DNA from: Gemmatimonadota bacterium
GTDB lineage: Bacteria; Gemmatimonadota; Gemmatimonadetes; Longimicrobiales; Gaopeijiaceae
Assembly (NCBI GenBank): GCA_018678395.1
Contig: JAHHMJ010000133.1
Span: 1 to 6,570 of the forward strand
Length of the DNA: 6,570 nucleotides
Reading direction: 5' to 3'
A program made the position numbers and the translations under genes. Numbering within the stretch: the stretch's first letter is position 1; each line of letters begins with the position of its first letter. Shown piece after piece: positions 1 through 5,027 of the stretch. Under the pieces are notes generated by a model. That model searched no databases. It saw only the letters and a program-made list of their open reading frames with translations, and had not been told where the DNA came from.

Positions 1-1
1 G

Positions 2-598
2 GTCGAGGTCGATCCCGCAGACCCCGCCATGGGTCGGCCCACGAAGCCCATCGGGCCGCTCTACGACGAGGAGACCGCGCGCCGTCTCGCCGCAGAGCGG
101 GGGTGGAGGGTCGAGCGCGACGAGAAAGGGTGGCGACGGGTCGTACCGTCGCCGGCGCCCCGCCGCATCGTCGAGCTCGAAGCGATCCGACTGCTCGTGG
201 ACCACGGCGTGGTACCGATCTGTGCGGGGGGAGGTGGCGTGCCGGTCACCACCGACGAATCGGGCCGCATCCGGGGGGTGGAGGCGGTGGTCGACAAGGA
301 CGCCACCGCGGCGCTGCTGGCCCGCCAGCTCCAGGCCGACGTCCTGCTGCTGCTCACCGACGTGGACGGCGTTCTCCTGGACTACGGCTCCGCCGACGAG
401 CGCCTCCTGGAGCGCGCGACTCCCGATGATCTGGACGCCCTGAGGCTGCCGGCCGGCTCGATGGGCCCGAAGGTGGCGGCCTGCTCGGCGTTCGTCCGCG
501 CCACTCGAGGCCGGGCGGCCATCGGTCGCCTCGAGGACGCCGCCGCCCTCGCCGCGGGCGACGCGGGCACACAGATCGACGACGACACGGAGGGGTGA
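2..598 (+). CDS. arcC: Carbamate kinase, C-terminal two-thirds (5' end outside window)
   Basis: Carbamate kinase (amino acid kinase fold, cytoplasm) interconverts carbamoyl phosphate plus ADP with carbamate plus ATP. It usually serves the last step of fermentative arginine or purine/allantoin breakdown. The reading frame is open from base 2 and its first residues (VEVDPADPA, then PTKPIGPLY) match an internal family segment. The first internal ATG at 29 is therefore not the start, and roughly 110-120 N-terminal residues lie upstream. Further family signatures are the glycine-rich ICAGGGGVPV near base 220, VVDKDATAALLARQL, the nucleotide-site LLLLTDVDGV, and the C-terminal LPAGSMGPKVAA that closes the active site. 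The C-terminus (GTQI plus a short acidic tail) looks complete. No other arginine deiminase genes are visible, so the direction of the reaction in vivo cannot be told. The TGA stop lies inside the left arm of the following hairpin. Confidence 0.95.
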   Translation, partial: VEVDPADPAMGRPTKPIGPLYDEETARRLAAERGWRVERDEKGWRRVVPSPAPRRIVELEAIRLLVDHGVVPICAGGGGVPVTTDESGRIRGVEAVVDKDATAALLARQLQADVLLLLTDVDGVLLDYGSADERLLERATPDDLDALRLPAGSMGPKVAACSAFVRATRGRAAIGRLEDAAALAAGDAGTQIDDDTEG

Positions 599-623
599 GC
601 CGGCCGGTGTCGGCTCACCCCTC
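590..623. terminator. Bidirectional hairpin between convergent arcC and tipAS-like genes
   Basis: There is a perfect 13-bp stem: 590-602 pairs with 611-623, with an 8-nt loop at 603-610. It contains the arcC stop codon at 596-598 and ends 24 nt short of the stop of the convergent minus-strand gene. No T-tract follows on either side, so it is a GC-rich hairpin terminator or mRNA 3'-end stabiliser rather than a textbook intrinsic terminator. Its position between two convergent genes suggests that it serves both. Confidence 0.7.
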
Positions 624-646
624 GCGTGGGTGGTGGCCACACCCGA

Positions 647-1060
647 TCACCGGAGGGCGTTGGCCCGGATCGCCTCCGCGACGAACCGGGCCAGTCCCGG
701 CTCATGATCGTCGTAGTGAGCGCGGAAGCGCGGATCGCTCTCGTACAGCCCGGCCAGATTCACGTGCATCTCCGGCGAGCACTCGTAGAACCAGCGGTCG
801 ATGTGCCTGCGAGCGGCTTCCGCCAGGTCCATCGCCTTCTCGTCCGTCGGTCGTGCGCCCGTCCGCAGCAGGGTCGCGAAGCTCGCCTCGTTCGCGGCAC
901 CCTCCGCCTTGATCGCGTCCCACTCTCGCGGGGAGTAGCGTTTGGTGCGCCGGCGCGACTCCCGCCACGCCTCGGTATCGCCCCAGCGCTCCTCGGCTTC
1001 CGCCGCGTGCGCCGCGTTCTCGGGCCGAGCGTTCTCAGGGCGAGCGTTCTCGTCGTGCAT
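647..1060 (-). CDS. Stand-alone TipAS antibiotic-recognition domain protein
   Basis: The product is 137 residues of TipAS domain, the all-alpha ligand-binding half of the MerR-family regulator TipA, which captures thiopeptide-type antibiotics. Family hallmarks in order are ERWGDTEAWRESRRRTKRY (about 24-42), REW at 45-47, AMDLAEAARRHIDRWFYEC (about 76-94), PEMHVNLAGLYESDPRF (96-112) and GLARFVAEAIRANA near the end. Cys94 falls about where the thiostrepton-reactive cysteine of Streptomyces TipA should lie (inferred by position, not aligned). There is no N-terminal MerR helix-turn-helix or coiled coil, and none is encoded just upstream in any frame. The start at 1060 is chosen over an ATG at 1096 because GGAGG (1067-1071) sits 6 nt before it. 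Residues 4-15 are a short ENARP repeat. A MerR-type operator lies upstream. It could be a drug-sequestering protein, or a sensor without its own DNA-binding part. Confidence 0.85.
   Translation of the reverse strand: MHDENARPENARPENAAHAAEAEERWGDTEAWRESRRRTKRYSPREWDAIKAEGAANEASFATLLRTGARPTDEKAMDLAEAARRHIDRWFYECSPEMHVNLAGLYESDPRFRAHYDDHEPGLARFVAEAIRANALR
1016..1060 (-). repeat. 15-bp tandem repeat encoding ENARP at the TipAS protein N-terminus
   Basis: Two near-identical 15-bp units (1016-1030 and 1031-1045) and a degenerate third (1046-1060) encode ENARP-ENARP-EN ahead of the TipAS domain. Length is a multiple of three, so copy-number change keeps frame. The segment is probably a disordered N-terminal tail. 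Confidence 0.6.
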
Positions 1061-1066
1061 GGTGCG

Positions 1067-1071
1067 CCTCC
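1067..1071 (-). promoter_or_regulatory. Shine-Dalgarno GGAGG for the TipAS-domain gene
   Basis: On the minus strand GGAGG stands 6 nt before the ATG at 1060. It decides that start over the upstream in-frame ATG at 1096. Confidence 0.7.
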
Positions 1072-1113
1072 GTCGAAGGGTGCGTCCCGGGCCCACGCCG
1101 CGGGAACACCTCC

Positions 1114-1144
1114 AAGCTCGACCCTCACGCTACGTCAGGGTCAA
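1114..1144 (-). promoter_or_regulatory. MerR-type operator/promoter upstream of the TipAS-domain gene
   Basis: On the minus strand a -35-like TTGACC (1139-1144) is separated by 19 nt from a weak -10-like GAGCTT (1114-1119). A dyad fills the spacer: 1120-1142 is an inverted repeat with 9 of 11 possible pairs, outer arms GACCCT/AGGGTC and inner ACG/CGT around a 3-nt centre. An over-long 19-bp spacer occupied by a dyad is the known design of MerR-family promoters, where the regulator untwists the DNA. It lies about 54 nt before the TipAS-gene start. The near-symmetric site could also influence the divergent GH16 gene. The dyad is seen directly; the regulator is inferred. Confidence 0.6.
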
Positions 1145-1163
1145 GGACCGGGCGATCCCCCTC

Positions 1164-1192
1164 TGGACCGAACGCCTCCGATGCCCTCTATT
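1164..1192 (+). promoter_or_regulatory. Possible promoter of the GH16 gene
   Basis: TGGACC (1164-1169) and TCTATT (1187-1192) are spaced 17 nt apart, each matching 4 of 6 consensus sigma-70 positions. They lie 42 nt before the chosen ATG. Such matches can arise by chance, so this is weak. Confidence 0.3.
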
Positions 1193-1234
1193 GGCGGCTC
1201 GTTTCCAGCGATCCCGATGCTCAGTCCCCGAACC

Positions 1235-2170
1235 ATGCGCTTCTTCGAGACCTCATATCCGCTGACCGCTCTCGCCGCCACGCTCGCTCTCGCCGCCTGT
1301 GCCCCGGGCGATTCCGAGACCGAGGCTCCCGCCGACACCGAAGCCCCCGCCGCCGCGACGGAGACCCCGGTCGCCGCGACGGAGACCCCGGCCGCCATGG
1401 ACCAGCCCGGCTGGGAGGTCGTCTTCCTCGACGACTTCGACGACTTCGATCCCGAGAACTGGCAGGATCAGTCGATCTGGGTGAACGACGAGACCCACTG
1501 CTACGTCCCTGGAGGCGAGCACGGGACCCGAGAGGTCAGCGACGGCACCCTCAAGATGCGGGTCGTGGATCTCGGTGAGCCGGTGGAATGCGACTCCTAC
1601 AGCAAGACGGGGGACCAGCACCCACCGACGCAGTACGTGGCGGGCCGCATCATCTCGAAGAACCTCAAGGAATTCGTGAAGGGCCGTTGGACGGCGCGCC
1701 TCCGAGTCCCGAACAGCGGCGAGGACGGGATGTTCCCGGCCTGGTGGCTCCTGGGCGCCCTCAACGACGAGCCCCCGATCGTGGACGCCGACGAGACCGT
1801 CTGCTGGCCGATGACCGGCTCGGGCGAGATCGACATCTTCGAGCACCACTCCGACGGCGGCCCCGACCACTACGCGGTGCGCGCCATCGACAGCGACGGC
1901 ACCTGCGGCGGCGGCGACTGGCAGCGCCTCATGCACGTACAGTCCACCGATCTGGCCGAGTGGCACGAGTACGGCGTGGAGTGGGAGGGCGACGACCTGC
2001 TCTTCACCCTCGACGGCGAGGTGATCCTCCGGAGTGAAGGCGAGGGGGCCAACTTCCCGGAGCCGCTCTTCGCCATCCTGAACTTCGCCAAGATCAACGA
2101 AGCCGCGATGACCGTGCCCAGCTGGACCATGGAGGTCGACTGGGTCCGGTGGGAGCGGCGGGTGGACTAG
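1235..2170 (+). CDS. GH16-family beta-glucanase (laminarinase-type) lipoprotein
   Basis: A secreted glycoside hydrolase of family 16, expected to cut beta-1,3 or mixed-linkage glucans (or a related polysaccharide) with retention of configuration. The 311-residue product starts with a hydrophobic signal ending in lipobox LAAC (Cys22), so it should be lipid-anchored in the envelope. Residues 23-58 are a Thr/Glu/Ala/Pro linker holding a 7-residue repeat. The catalytic jelly-roll runs from about 60 to 307. The family motif EIDIFE at 198-203 gives nucleophile Glu198, Asp200 and acid/base Glu203, preceded by a typical WPMTGSG. The C-terminal MEVDWVRWER is the usual last strand. The frame is open far upstream, but the start must lie just before the signal peptide. 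ATG 1235 is chosen and ATG 1217 is possible; neither has a clear Shine-Dalgarno. No SusCD or other CAZyme genes are adjacent, so the exact substrate is unknown. Confidence 0.9.
   Translation: MRFFETSYPLTALAATLALAACAPGDSETEAPADTEAPAAATETPVAATETPAAMDQPGWEVVFLDDFDDFDPENWQDQSIWVNDETHCYVPGGEHGTREVSDGTLKMRVVDLGEPVECDSYSKTGDQHPPTQYVAGRIISKNLKEFVKGRWTARLRVPNSGEDGMFPAWWLLGALNDEPPIVDADETVCWPMTGSGEIDIFEHHSDGGPDHYAVRAIDSDGTCGGGDWQRLMHVQSTDLAEWHEYGVEWEGDDLLFTLDGEVILRSEGEGANFPEPLFAILNFAKINEAAMTVPSWTMEVDWVRWERRVD
1351..1392 (+). repeat. 21-bp tandem duplication in the GH16 lipoprotein linker
   Basis: Two 21-bp units (1351-1371 and 1372-1392) differ only at the last base and encode AATETPV/AATETPA-like heptads. 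They lie in the flexible linker between the lipid-anchored Cys22 and the catalytic domain. The high identity suggests a recent in-frame duplication. Confidence 0.7.
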
Positions 2171-2190
2171 TCGCGGGCGCGATCGTCTCA

Positions 2191-2233
2191 CGCGAGAGGA
2201 GTGTCCGGCGTCGTTCCGGGCACCCCTCTCGCG
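2191..2233 (+). terminator. Strong hairpin terminator after the GH16 gene
   Basis: An 18-bp stem pairs 2191-2208 with 2216-2233, with one A-C mismatch, one G-T wobble and a 7-nt loop at 2209-2215. It begins 20 nt after the GH16 stop and ends 47 nt before prfC. No T-tract follows. It probably ends or protects the GH16 transcript and separates it from prfC. Confidence 0.65.
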
Positions 2234-2267
2234 CATCTCGCCCCTACAGCGCCGACGGCCACCCATC

Positions 2268-2273
2268 TACCTT
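2268..2273 (+). promoter_or_regulatory. -10-like TACCTT exactly 7 nt before the prfC start
   Basis: TACCTT fits the TANNNT -10 pattern and is followed by exactly 7 nt before ATG 2281, so transcription could begin at or next to the start codon. The gene has no convincing Shine-Dalgarno. kdsB shows the same element at the same distance. No good -35 box is seen. This points to a leaderless mRNA by inference. Confidence 0.45.
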
Positions 2274-2280
2274 GGTGGCC

Positions 2281-3873
2281 ATGTCCACCCAACTGCAGGA
2301 CGAAGTCCGGCGCCGCCGCACCTTCGCCATCATCTCGCATCCCGACGCCGGGAAGACGACGCTCACCGAGAAGCTGCTGCTCTACGGCGGCGCGATCCAG
2401 CTCGCCGGCACCGTGAAAGGCCGCAAGGCCGCACGCCACGCCACCTCGGACTGGATGGAACTCGAGAAGCAGCGCGGCATCTCGGTCACCTCGTCGGTGA
2501 TGCAGTTCCCCTACAAGGACCGCATCGTCAACCTTCTGGACACCCCCGGCCACCAGGACTTCAGCGAGGACACCTACCGGACGCTGGTGGCGGCCGACTC
2601 GGCGGTGATGCTCCTGGACAACCGCAAGGGCGTCGAGGAGCAGACCCGGAAGCTGTTCAACGTCTGCAAGCTGCGGCGGACACCGGTCTTCACCGTGGTG
2701 AACAAGTGCGACCGCCCCGGTGAGGACCCTTTCCAGCTGCTCGACGACGTCGAGGCGGACCTCGGGGTGGAATGCTATCCGGTCACCTGGCCGGTGGTCG
2801 CCGACCACAAGTTCGTGGGGGTGTACGACCGCCTCGAGGGCGTCGTGCTGCACTTCCACCGGGCCAAGGACCACGGCCAGACCCGCGTCGAGACCGACGC
2901 CCGCTCTCTCGACGACCCGACGCTCGATGCCGAACTCGGGGTCGGAACGATGGAGCGCCTCCGCGAGGAGATCGAGCTCCTCGACGCCGCCGGTGCGCAG
3001 TTCGACGAAGACGCGGTCCGCGCAGGCACGCTCTCGCCCACGTTCTTCGCCAGCGCGCTGACCAACTTCGGGGTCGAGCCGTTCTTCCGGCGCTTCCTCG
3101 ACCTGGCGCCGTCGCCCGTCCCCAGGGAGAGCAGCGACGGTCCCGTGGCTCCCGACTCCGAGGACTTCAGCGGCTTCGTCTTCAAGATCCAGGCGAACCT
3201 CGACCCGAAGCATCGCGACCGCATCGCCTTCCTGCGGGTGTGCAGCGGACGTTTCGAGGCCGGCGCCGAGGTGCAGAACCTGCGCAGCGGGAAGTCCGTG
3301 CGCCTGGCCCAGCCCCAGACCTTCATGGCCCGCGATCGCCAGGCGGTCGAGGAGGCCTGGCCCGGCGACGTGGTCGGCATCCACGACCGCGGCTCATTGC
3401 GGATCGGCGATACGCTGGCCGACGGGCGTCGGGGCGAGTTCAAGGACATCCCCCGCTTCTCCCCCGAGCATTTCGCACGGGTGCAGATCGGGGATCCGCT
3501 GCGCCGGAAGCATCTCGACACCGGGCTCCGTCAGCTCTCCGAGGAGGGTGCGGCCCAGGTCTTCTACGCCGAGTCCATCGCCGGTCCCGCGCCCATCGTC
3601 GGTGCCGTGGGCCCGCTGCAGTTCGACGTGCTGCTGCACCGGCTCGAACACGAGTACGGCGTGACCGCGCGGCTCGAGCGATTGCCCTTCGTCGCCGCGC
3701 GCTGGGTCACCGGAGCCGAGGACGACATCGACCGCGTAGCCGCAGGATACGACCGCACCCGGGTGACCGATTCCCGCGATCGGCCTCTGATCCTGTTCAA
3801 GAGCGAGTGGTCGCTTCAGAAGACGGCCGAGAACGAGAAGGGCAAGCTCGAGTTCCACGCGGTGGCACCCTAG
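2281..3873 (+). CDS. prfC: Peptide chain release factor 3 (RF3), translational GTPase
   Basis: RF3 uses GTP to recycle release factors RF1/RF2 from the ribosome after peptide release. The product is 530 residues, the usual family length (about 530). The GTPase domain has G1 HPDAGKTT (20-27), G3 DTPGH (87-91), G4 NKCD (141-144, where NKLD is more usual) and G5 SAL (258-260). The RF3/EF-G type switch region reads EKQRGISVTSSVMQF. Domain II starts near 290 (GFVFKIQANLDPKHRDRIAF), and the C-terminal domain carries the typical DPLRRKHL, QLSEEGAAQVF and GPLQFDVLLHRLEHEYGV. ATG 2281 is chosen because homology begins directly after it; the in-frame ATG at 2149 lies inside the GH16 gene and its terminator. 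No strong Shine-Dalgarno is present, but TACCTT lies 7 nt upstream. It appears to be a single-gene unit. Confidence 0.97.
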   Translation: MSTQLQDEVRRRRTFAIISHPDAGKTTLTEKLLLYGGAIQLAGTVKGRKAARHATSDWMELEKQRGISVTSSVMQFPYKDRIVNLLDTPGHQDFSEDTYRTLVAADSAVMLLDNRKGVEEQTRKLFNVCKLRRTPVFTVVNKCDRPGEDPFQLLDDVEADLGVECYPVTWPVVADHKFVGVYDRLEGVVLHFHRAKDHGQTRVETDARSLDDPTLDAELGVGTMERLREEIELLDAAGAQFDEDAVRAGTLSPTFFASALTNFGVEPFFRRFLDLAPSPVPRESSDGPVAPDSEDFSGFVFKIQANLDPKHRDRIAFLRVCSGRFEAGAEVQNLRSGKSVRLAQPQTFMARDRQAVEEAWPGDVVGIHDRGSLRIGDTLADGRRGEFKDIPRFSPEHFARVQIGDPLRRKHLDTGLRQLSEEGAAQVFYAESIAGPAPIVGAVGPLQFDVLLHRLEHEYGVTARLERLPFVAARWVTGAEDDIDRVAAGYDRTRVTDSRDRPLILFKSEWSLQKTAENEKGKLEFHAVAP

Positions 3874-3955
3874 ACGGGTCTGCGACATCGGCTGAGCCAT
3901 CCACGGCATCTGCGCTGCGCCACAGCTCCGAGGAGGCGCGGCGAATCGGTCTGCG

Positions 3956-4019
3956 ATGGCCCTCGGGTCAGGCCATCATGGCCCTGGGTCGGGCCTTCAT
4001 GGCCCTGGGTCGGGCCTTC
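3956..4019. repeat. Tandem repeat family A, three units of 21-22 bp
   Basis: Unit 1 (3956-3977, 22 bp) is diverged; units 2 (3978-3998) and 3 (3999-4019) are identical 21-mers beginning ATGGCCCTGGGTC. Each unit is self-complementary. Unit 1, with the base before it, forms a 7-bp stem (3955-3961 with 3971-3977). Units 2 and 3 pair GGCCC with GGGCC. The array begins about 80 bp after the prfC stop. Confidence 0.85.
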
Positions 4020-4032
4020 ATGGATGACGAGC

Positions 4033-4218
4033 AAGACCTGGTCGCCGGCGCGAGGGAAGCGACGGCAACCCACCGTCTCGCCGTTTCAGCGGGAAGAACG
4101 TGGTCGCCGGCGCCAGGGGAGCGACGGAGACCCACCTTTTGCCCGCCTCAGCGGGAAGAACGTGGTCGCCGGCGCCGGAGAGGCCCCGGCGGACCACCTT
4201 TTCTCCGAGACACCAGCC
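4033..4218 (+). repeat. Tandem repeat family B, three structured units of about 62 bp
   Basis: Units are 4033-4093 (61 bp), 4094-4155 (62 bp) and 4156-4218 (about 63 bp), sharing a core such as GTGGTCGCCGGCG and a CAGCGGGAAGA junction. Each folds into an imperfect hairpin: 4040-4050 with 4060-4070, 4100-4112 with 4122-4135, and 4162-4172 with 4186-4197. TTTT follows the second and third. A second short stem, CCGC/GCGG with a CTCA loop (4142-4155), links units; its counterpart in unit 1 is CCGT/GCGG with a TTCA loop. Similar folds despite base differences suggest that RNA or DNA structure is kept. Unit lengths are not multiples of three, so they are non-coding. Confidence 0.8.
4162..4203 (+). 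terminator. Hairpin plus T-tract in repeat B unit 3, possible prfC-side terminator
   Basis: GTGGTC (4162-4167) pairs with GACCAC (4192-4197). The stem is extended by about 5 pairs (4168-4172 with 4186-4190) across one bulged G, and TTTT follows at 4199-4202. Unit 2 repeats the design (4100-4135, TTTT at 4137-4140). These are the only hairpins with T-tracts in the window. They lie more than 225 nt after the prfC stop, so they would give prfC a long 3' UTR or act on read-through. Confidence 0.45.
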
Positions 4219-4278
4219 GGTGAACGACTCAGCCCCTCGGTGAACGACTCAGCGCCTCGGCGACCGACTCAACGCCCC
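4219..4278. repeat. Tandem repeat family C, three 20-bp units crossing a gene 3' end
   Basis: Units 4219-4238 and 4239-4258 differ at one base (GGTGAACGACTCAG plus CCCCTC or CGCCTC). The third, 4259-4278, is diverged and contains the TGA stop (4269-4271) of the minus-strand thioredoxin-fold gene. On the minus strand all copies carry TGA at the equivalent place. The array looks like duplication of the gene's 3' end outward into the gap. Confidence 0.8.
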
Positions 4279-5027
4279 CCCGCGCCCGCTGCCGGCCACG
4301 CCCCGGACTCGTCCAGAGGGCGGCGGCAGACCCGCTCCCCCCGGGCAGCGGCCTCGACGGCTTCCACGACCTCGAGCACGGTGTGATACCCGCCGTCCTC
4401 GTCGTACCAGGCGTACTTCCGGTCGAGCTTCTCGCGACCGGACAACTCCTCGGTGTTCACGATCCACCACGACTGGATCCCCGCCGGCCGCTCGATCCAG
4501 CATCCGACGTCGTCGCCCTCCTCGTTGAGCACCACCACCGTCGGCGTGGCACCCCGGCCATCGGGCGTGAGGTGGGCGTCCATGACGGGCCGCCCCACGT
4601 CCGGCTCGACGACCCGCATCTCGAGACCGTCGACCGCCTCCACGAAGCGCGCGAGGTAGGGGATCGTGTTGGCCGAGTCGCCGCACGCGTCGATCGCGAC
4701 CACCAGAAGACGCCAGCTGCCCGGCACCGCTCGTGCGCGCGCCGCCAGGTCGGCGGGGATGTCGGCCCTCTCGTAGTTGCCGTGCCAGGTCTCGCGGCGC
4801 CGCTCGGTGGCTTCGAGGAAGGCGTCGAACGTCATCCCTTCCTCGAAGAGCCGCACGGCGACGGTGTCGGCGCGCTCGCCCGCGACCGCCGGGGTTACGA
4901 TCGCCGGGGCCACGACCGCCGGGGCCACGACCGCCGGGGCTTCGACCGCCACGGCGCCGGGGGCGACCGCCGGTGCCGGGGGCGATCCGCAGATCACGGC
5001 CAGGGAGAGAGTGAGAGCGGCGGTCAT
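4269..5027 (-). CDS. Exported thioredoxin-fold protein with CGDS active site (paralog 2)
   Basis: A 252-residue thioredoxin-like protein. A hydrophobic N-terminus (about 3-13) looks like an export signal, but AVIC is not a proper lipobox, so lipidation is doubtful. An Ala/Pro/Val repeat linker spans about 29-49. The fold core is SWRLLVVAIDACGDS (104-118) with the active-site motif Cys115-Gly-Asp-Ser118, then GRGATPTVVVL with presumed cis-Pro162. Only one active-site cysteine is present. Cys176 (in GCWIERPAG) and Cys234 near the C-terminus are also found in the upstream paralog, so either may be the resolving partner. The start ATG (5025-5027) overlaps the upstream stop as ATGA, with GGAG (5035-5038) 7 nt before it, so translation is probably coupled. 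A role in envelope thiol chemistry is inferred; the substrate is unknown. The 3' end lies in repeat family C. Confidence 0.75.
   Translation of the reverse strand: MTAALTLSLAVICGSPPAPAVAPGAVAVEAPAVVAPAVVAPAIVTPAVAGERADTVAVRLFEEGMTFDAFLEATERRRETWHGNYERADIPADLAARARAVPGSWRLLVVAIDACGDSANTIPYLARFVEAVDGLEMRVVEPDVGRPVMDAHLTPDGRGATPTVVVLNEEGDDVGCWIERPAGIQSWWIVNTEELSGREKLDRKYAWYDEDGGYHTVLEVVEAVEAAARGERVCRRPLDESGAWPAAGAGGR
4883..4957 (-). repeat. 15-bp tandem repeat encoding an APAVV linker
   Basis: Four clear 15-bp units (4883-4897, 4898-4912, 4913-4927, 4928-4942) and a decayed fifth encode APAVV/APAIV/TPAVA blocks between the N-terminal signal and the thioredoxin fold of paralog 2. The period keeps frame, so linker length can change without breaking the protein. 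Paralog 1 lacks this linker. Confidence 0.85.

Larger units (their letters stand above)
3874..4268. other. Convergent intergenic region filled with three tandem repeat families
   Basis: This gap lies between the stops of prfC (+) and the second thioredoxin-fold gene (-). I see no gene in it: open frames are shifted by repeat units of 61 and 62 bp. It holds, in order, a unique stretch with a 9-bp direct repeat (GGTCTGCGA at 3877-3885 and 3948-3956), three ~21-bp units, three ~62-bp hairpin units and three 20-bp units, the last of which runs into the 3' end of the minus-strand gene. Confidence 0.75.

Noticed and set aside
626..1234. In-frame upstream extension of the GH16 gene to an ATG at 626 (514 residues)
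   Set aside because: It would run through the TipAS gene in antisense and bury the signal peptide and lipobox in the middle of the protein; high GC keeps the frame open.
1253..2266. 337-residue open frame antisense to the GH16 gene
   Set aside because: It has no recognisable domain and mirrors the codons of a clear GH16 enzyme; a typical GC-rich shadow.
2188..3384. 398-residue open frame antisense to prfC
   Set aside because: Composition is a mirror of RF3 codons, with no family motif and no ribosome-binding site; RF3 on the plus strand is beyond doubt.
3870..4073. Small minus-strand ORF with HEGPTQG repeats
   Set aside because: It reads repeat family A in one frame by virtue of the 21-bp period. 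It has no ribosome-binding site or homology I recognise, and it overlaps the prfC stop.
2772..4223. 483-residue plus-strand frame through prfC and the repeat region (MALGRAF repeats)
   Set aside because: It is Arg/Pro/Ala-rich out-of-frame reading of prfC. The MALGRAF repeat comes from the 21-bp repeat family A, and the following 61/62-bp repeats read in changing frames.
4033..4278. CRISPR array
   Set aside because: Repeats are directly adjacent and imperfect with no unique spacers of constant length, and no cas genes are present.
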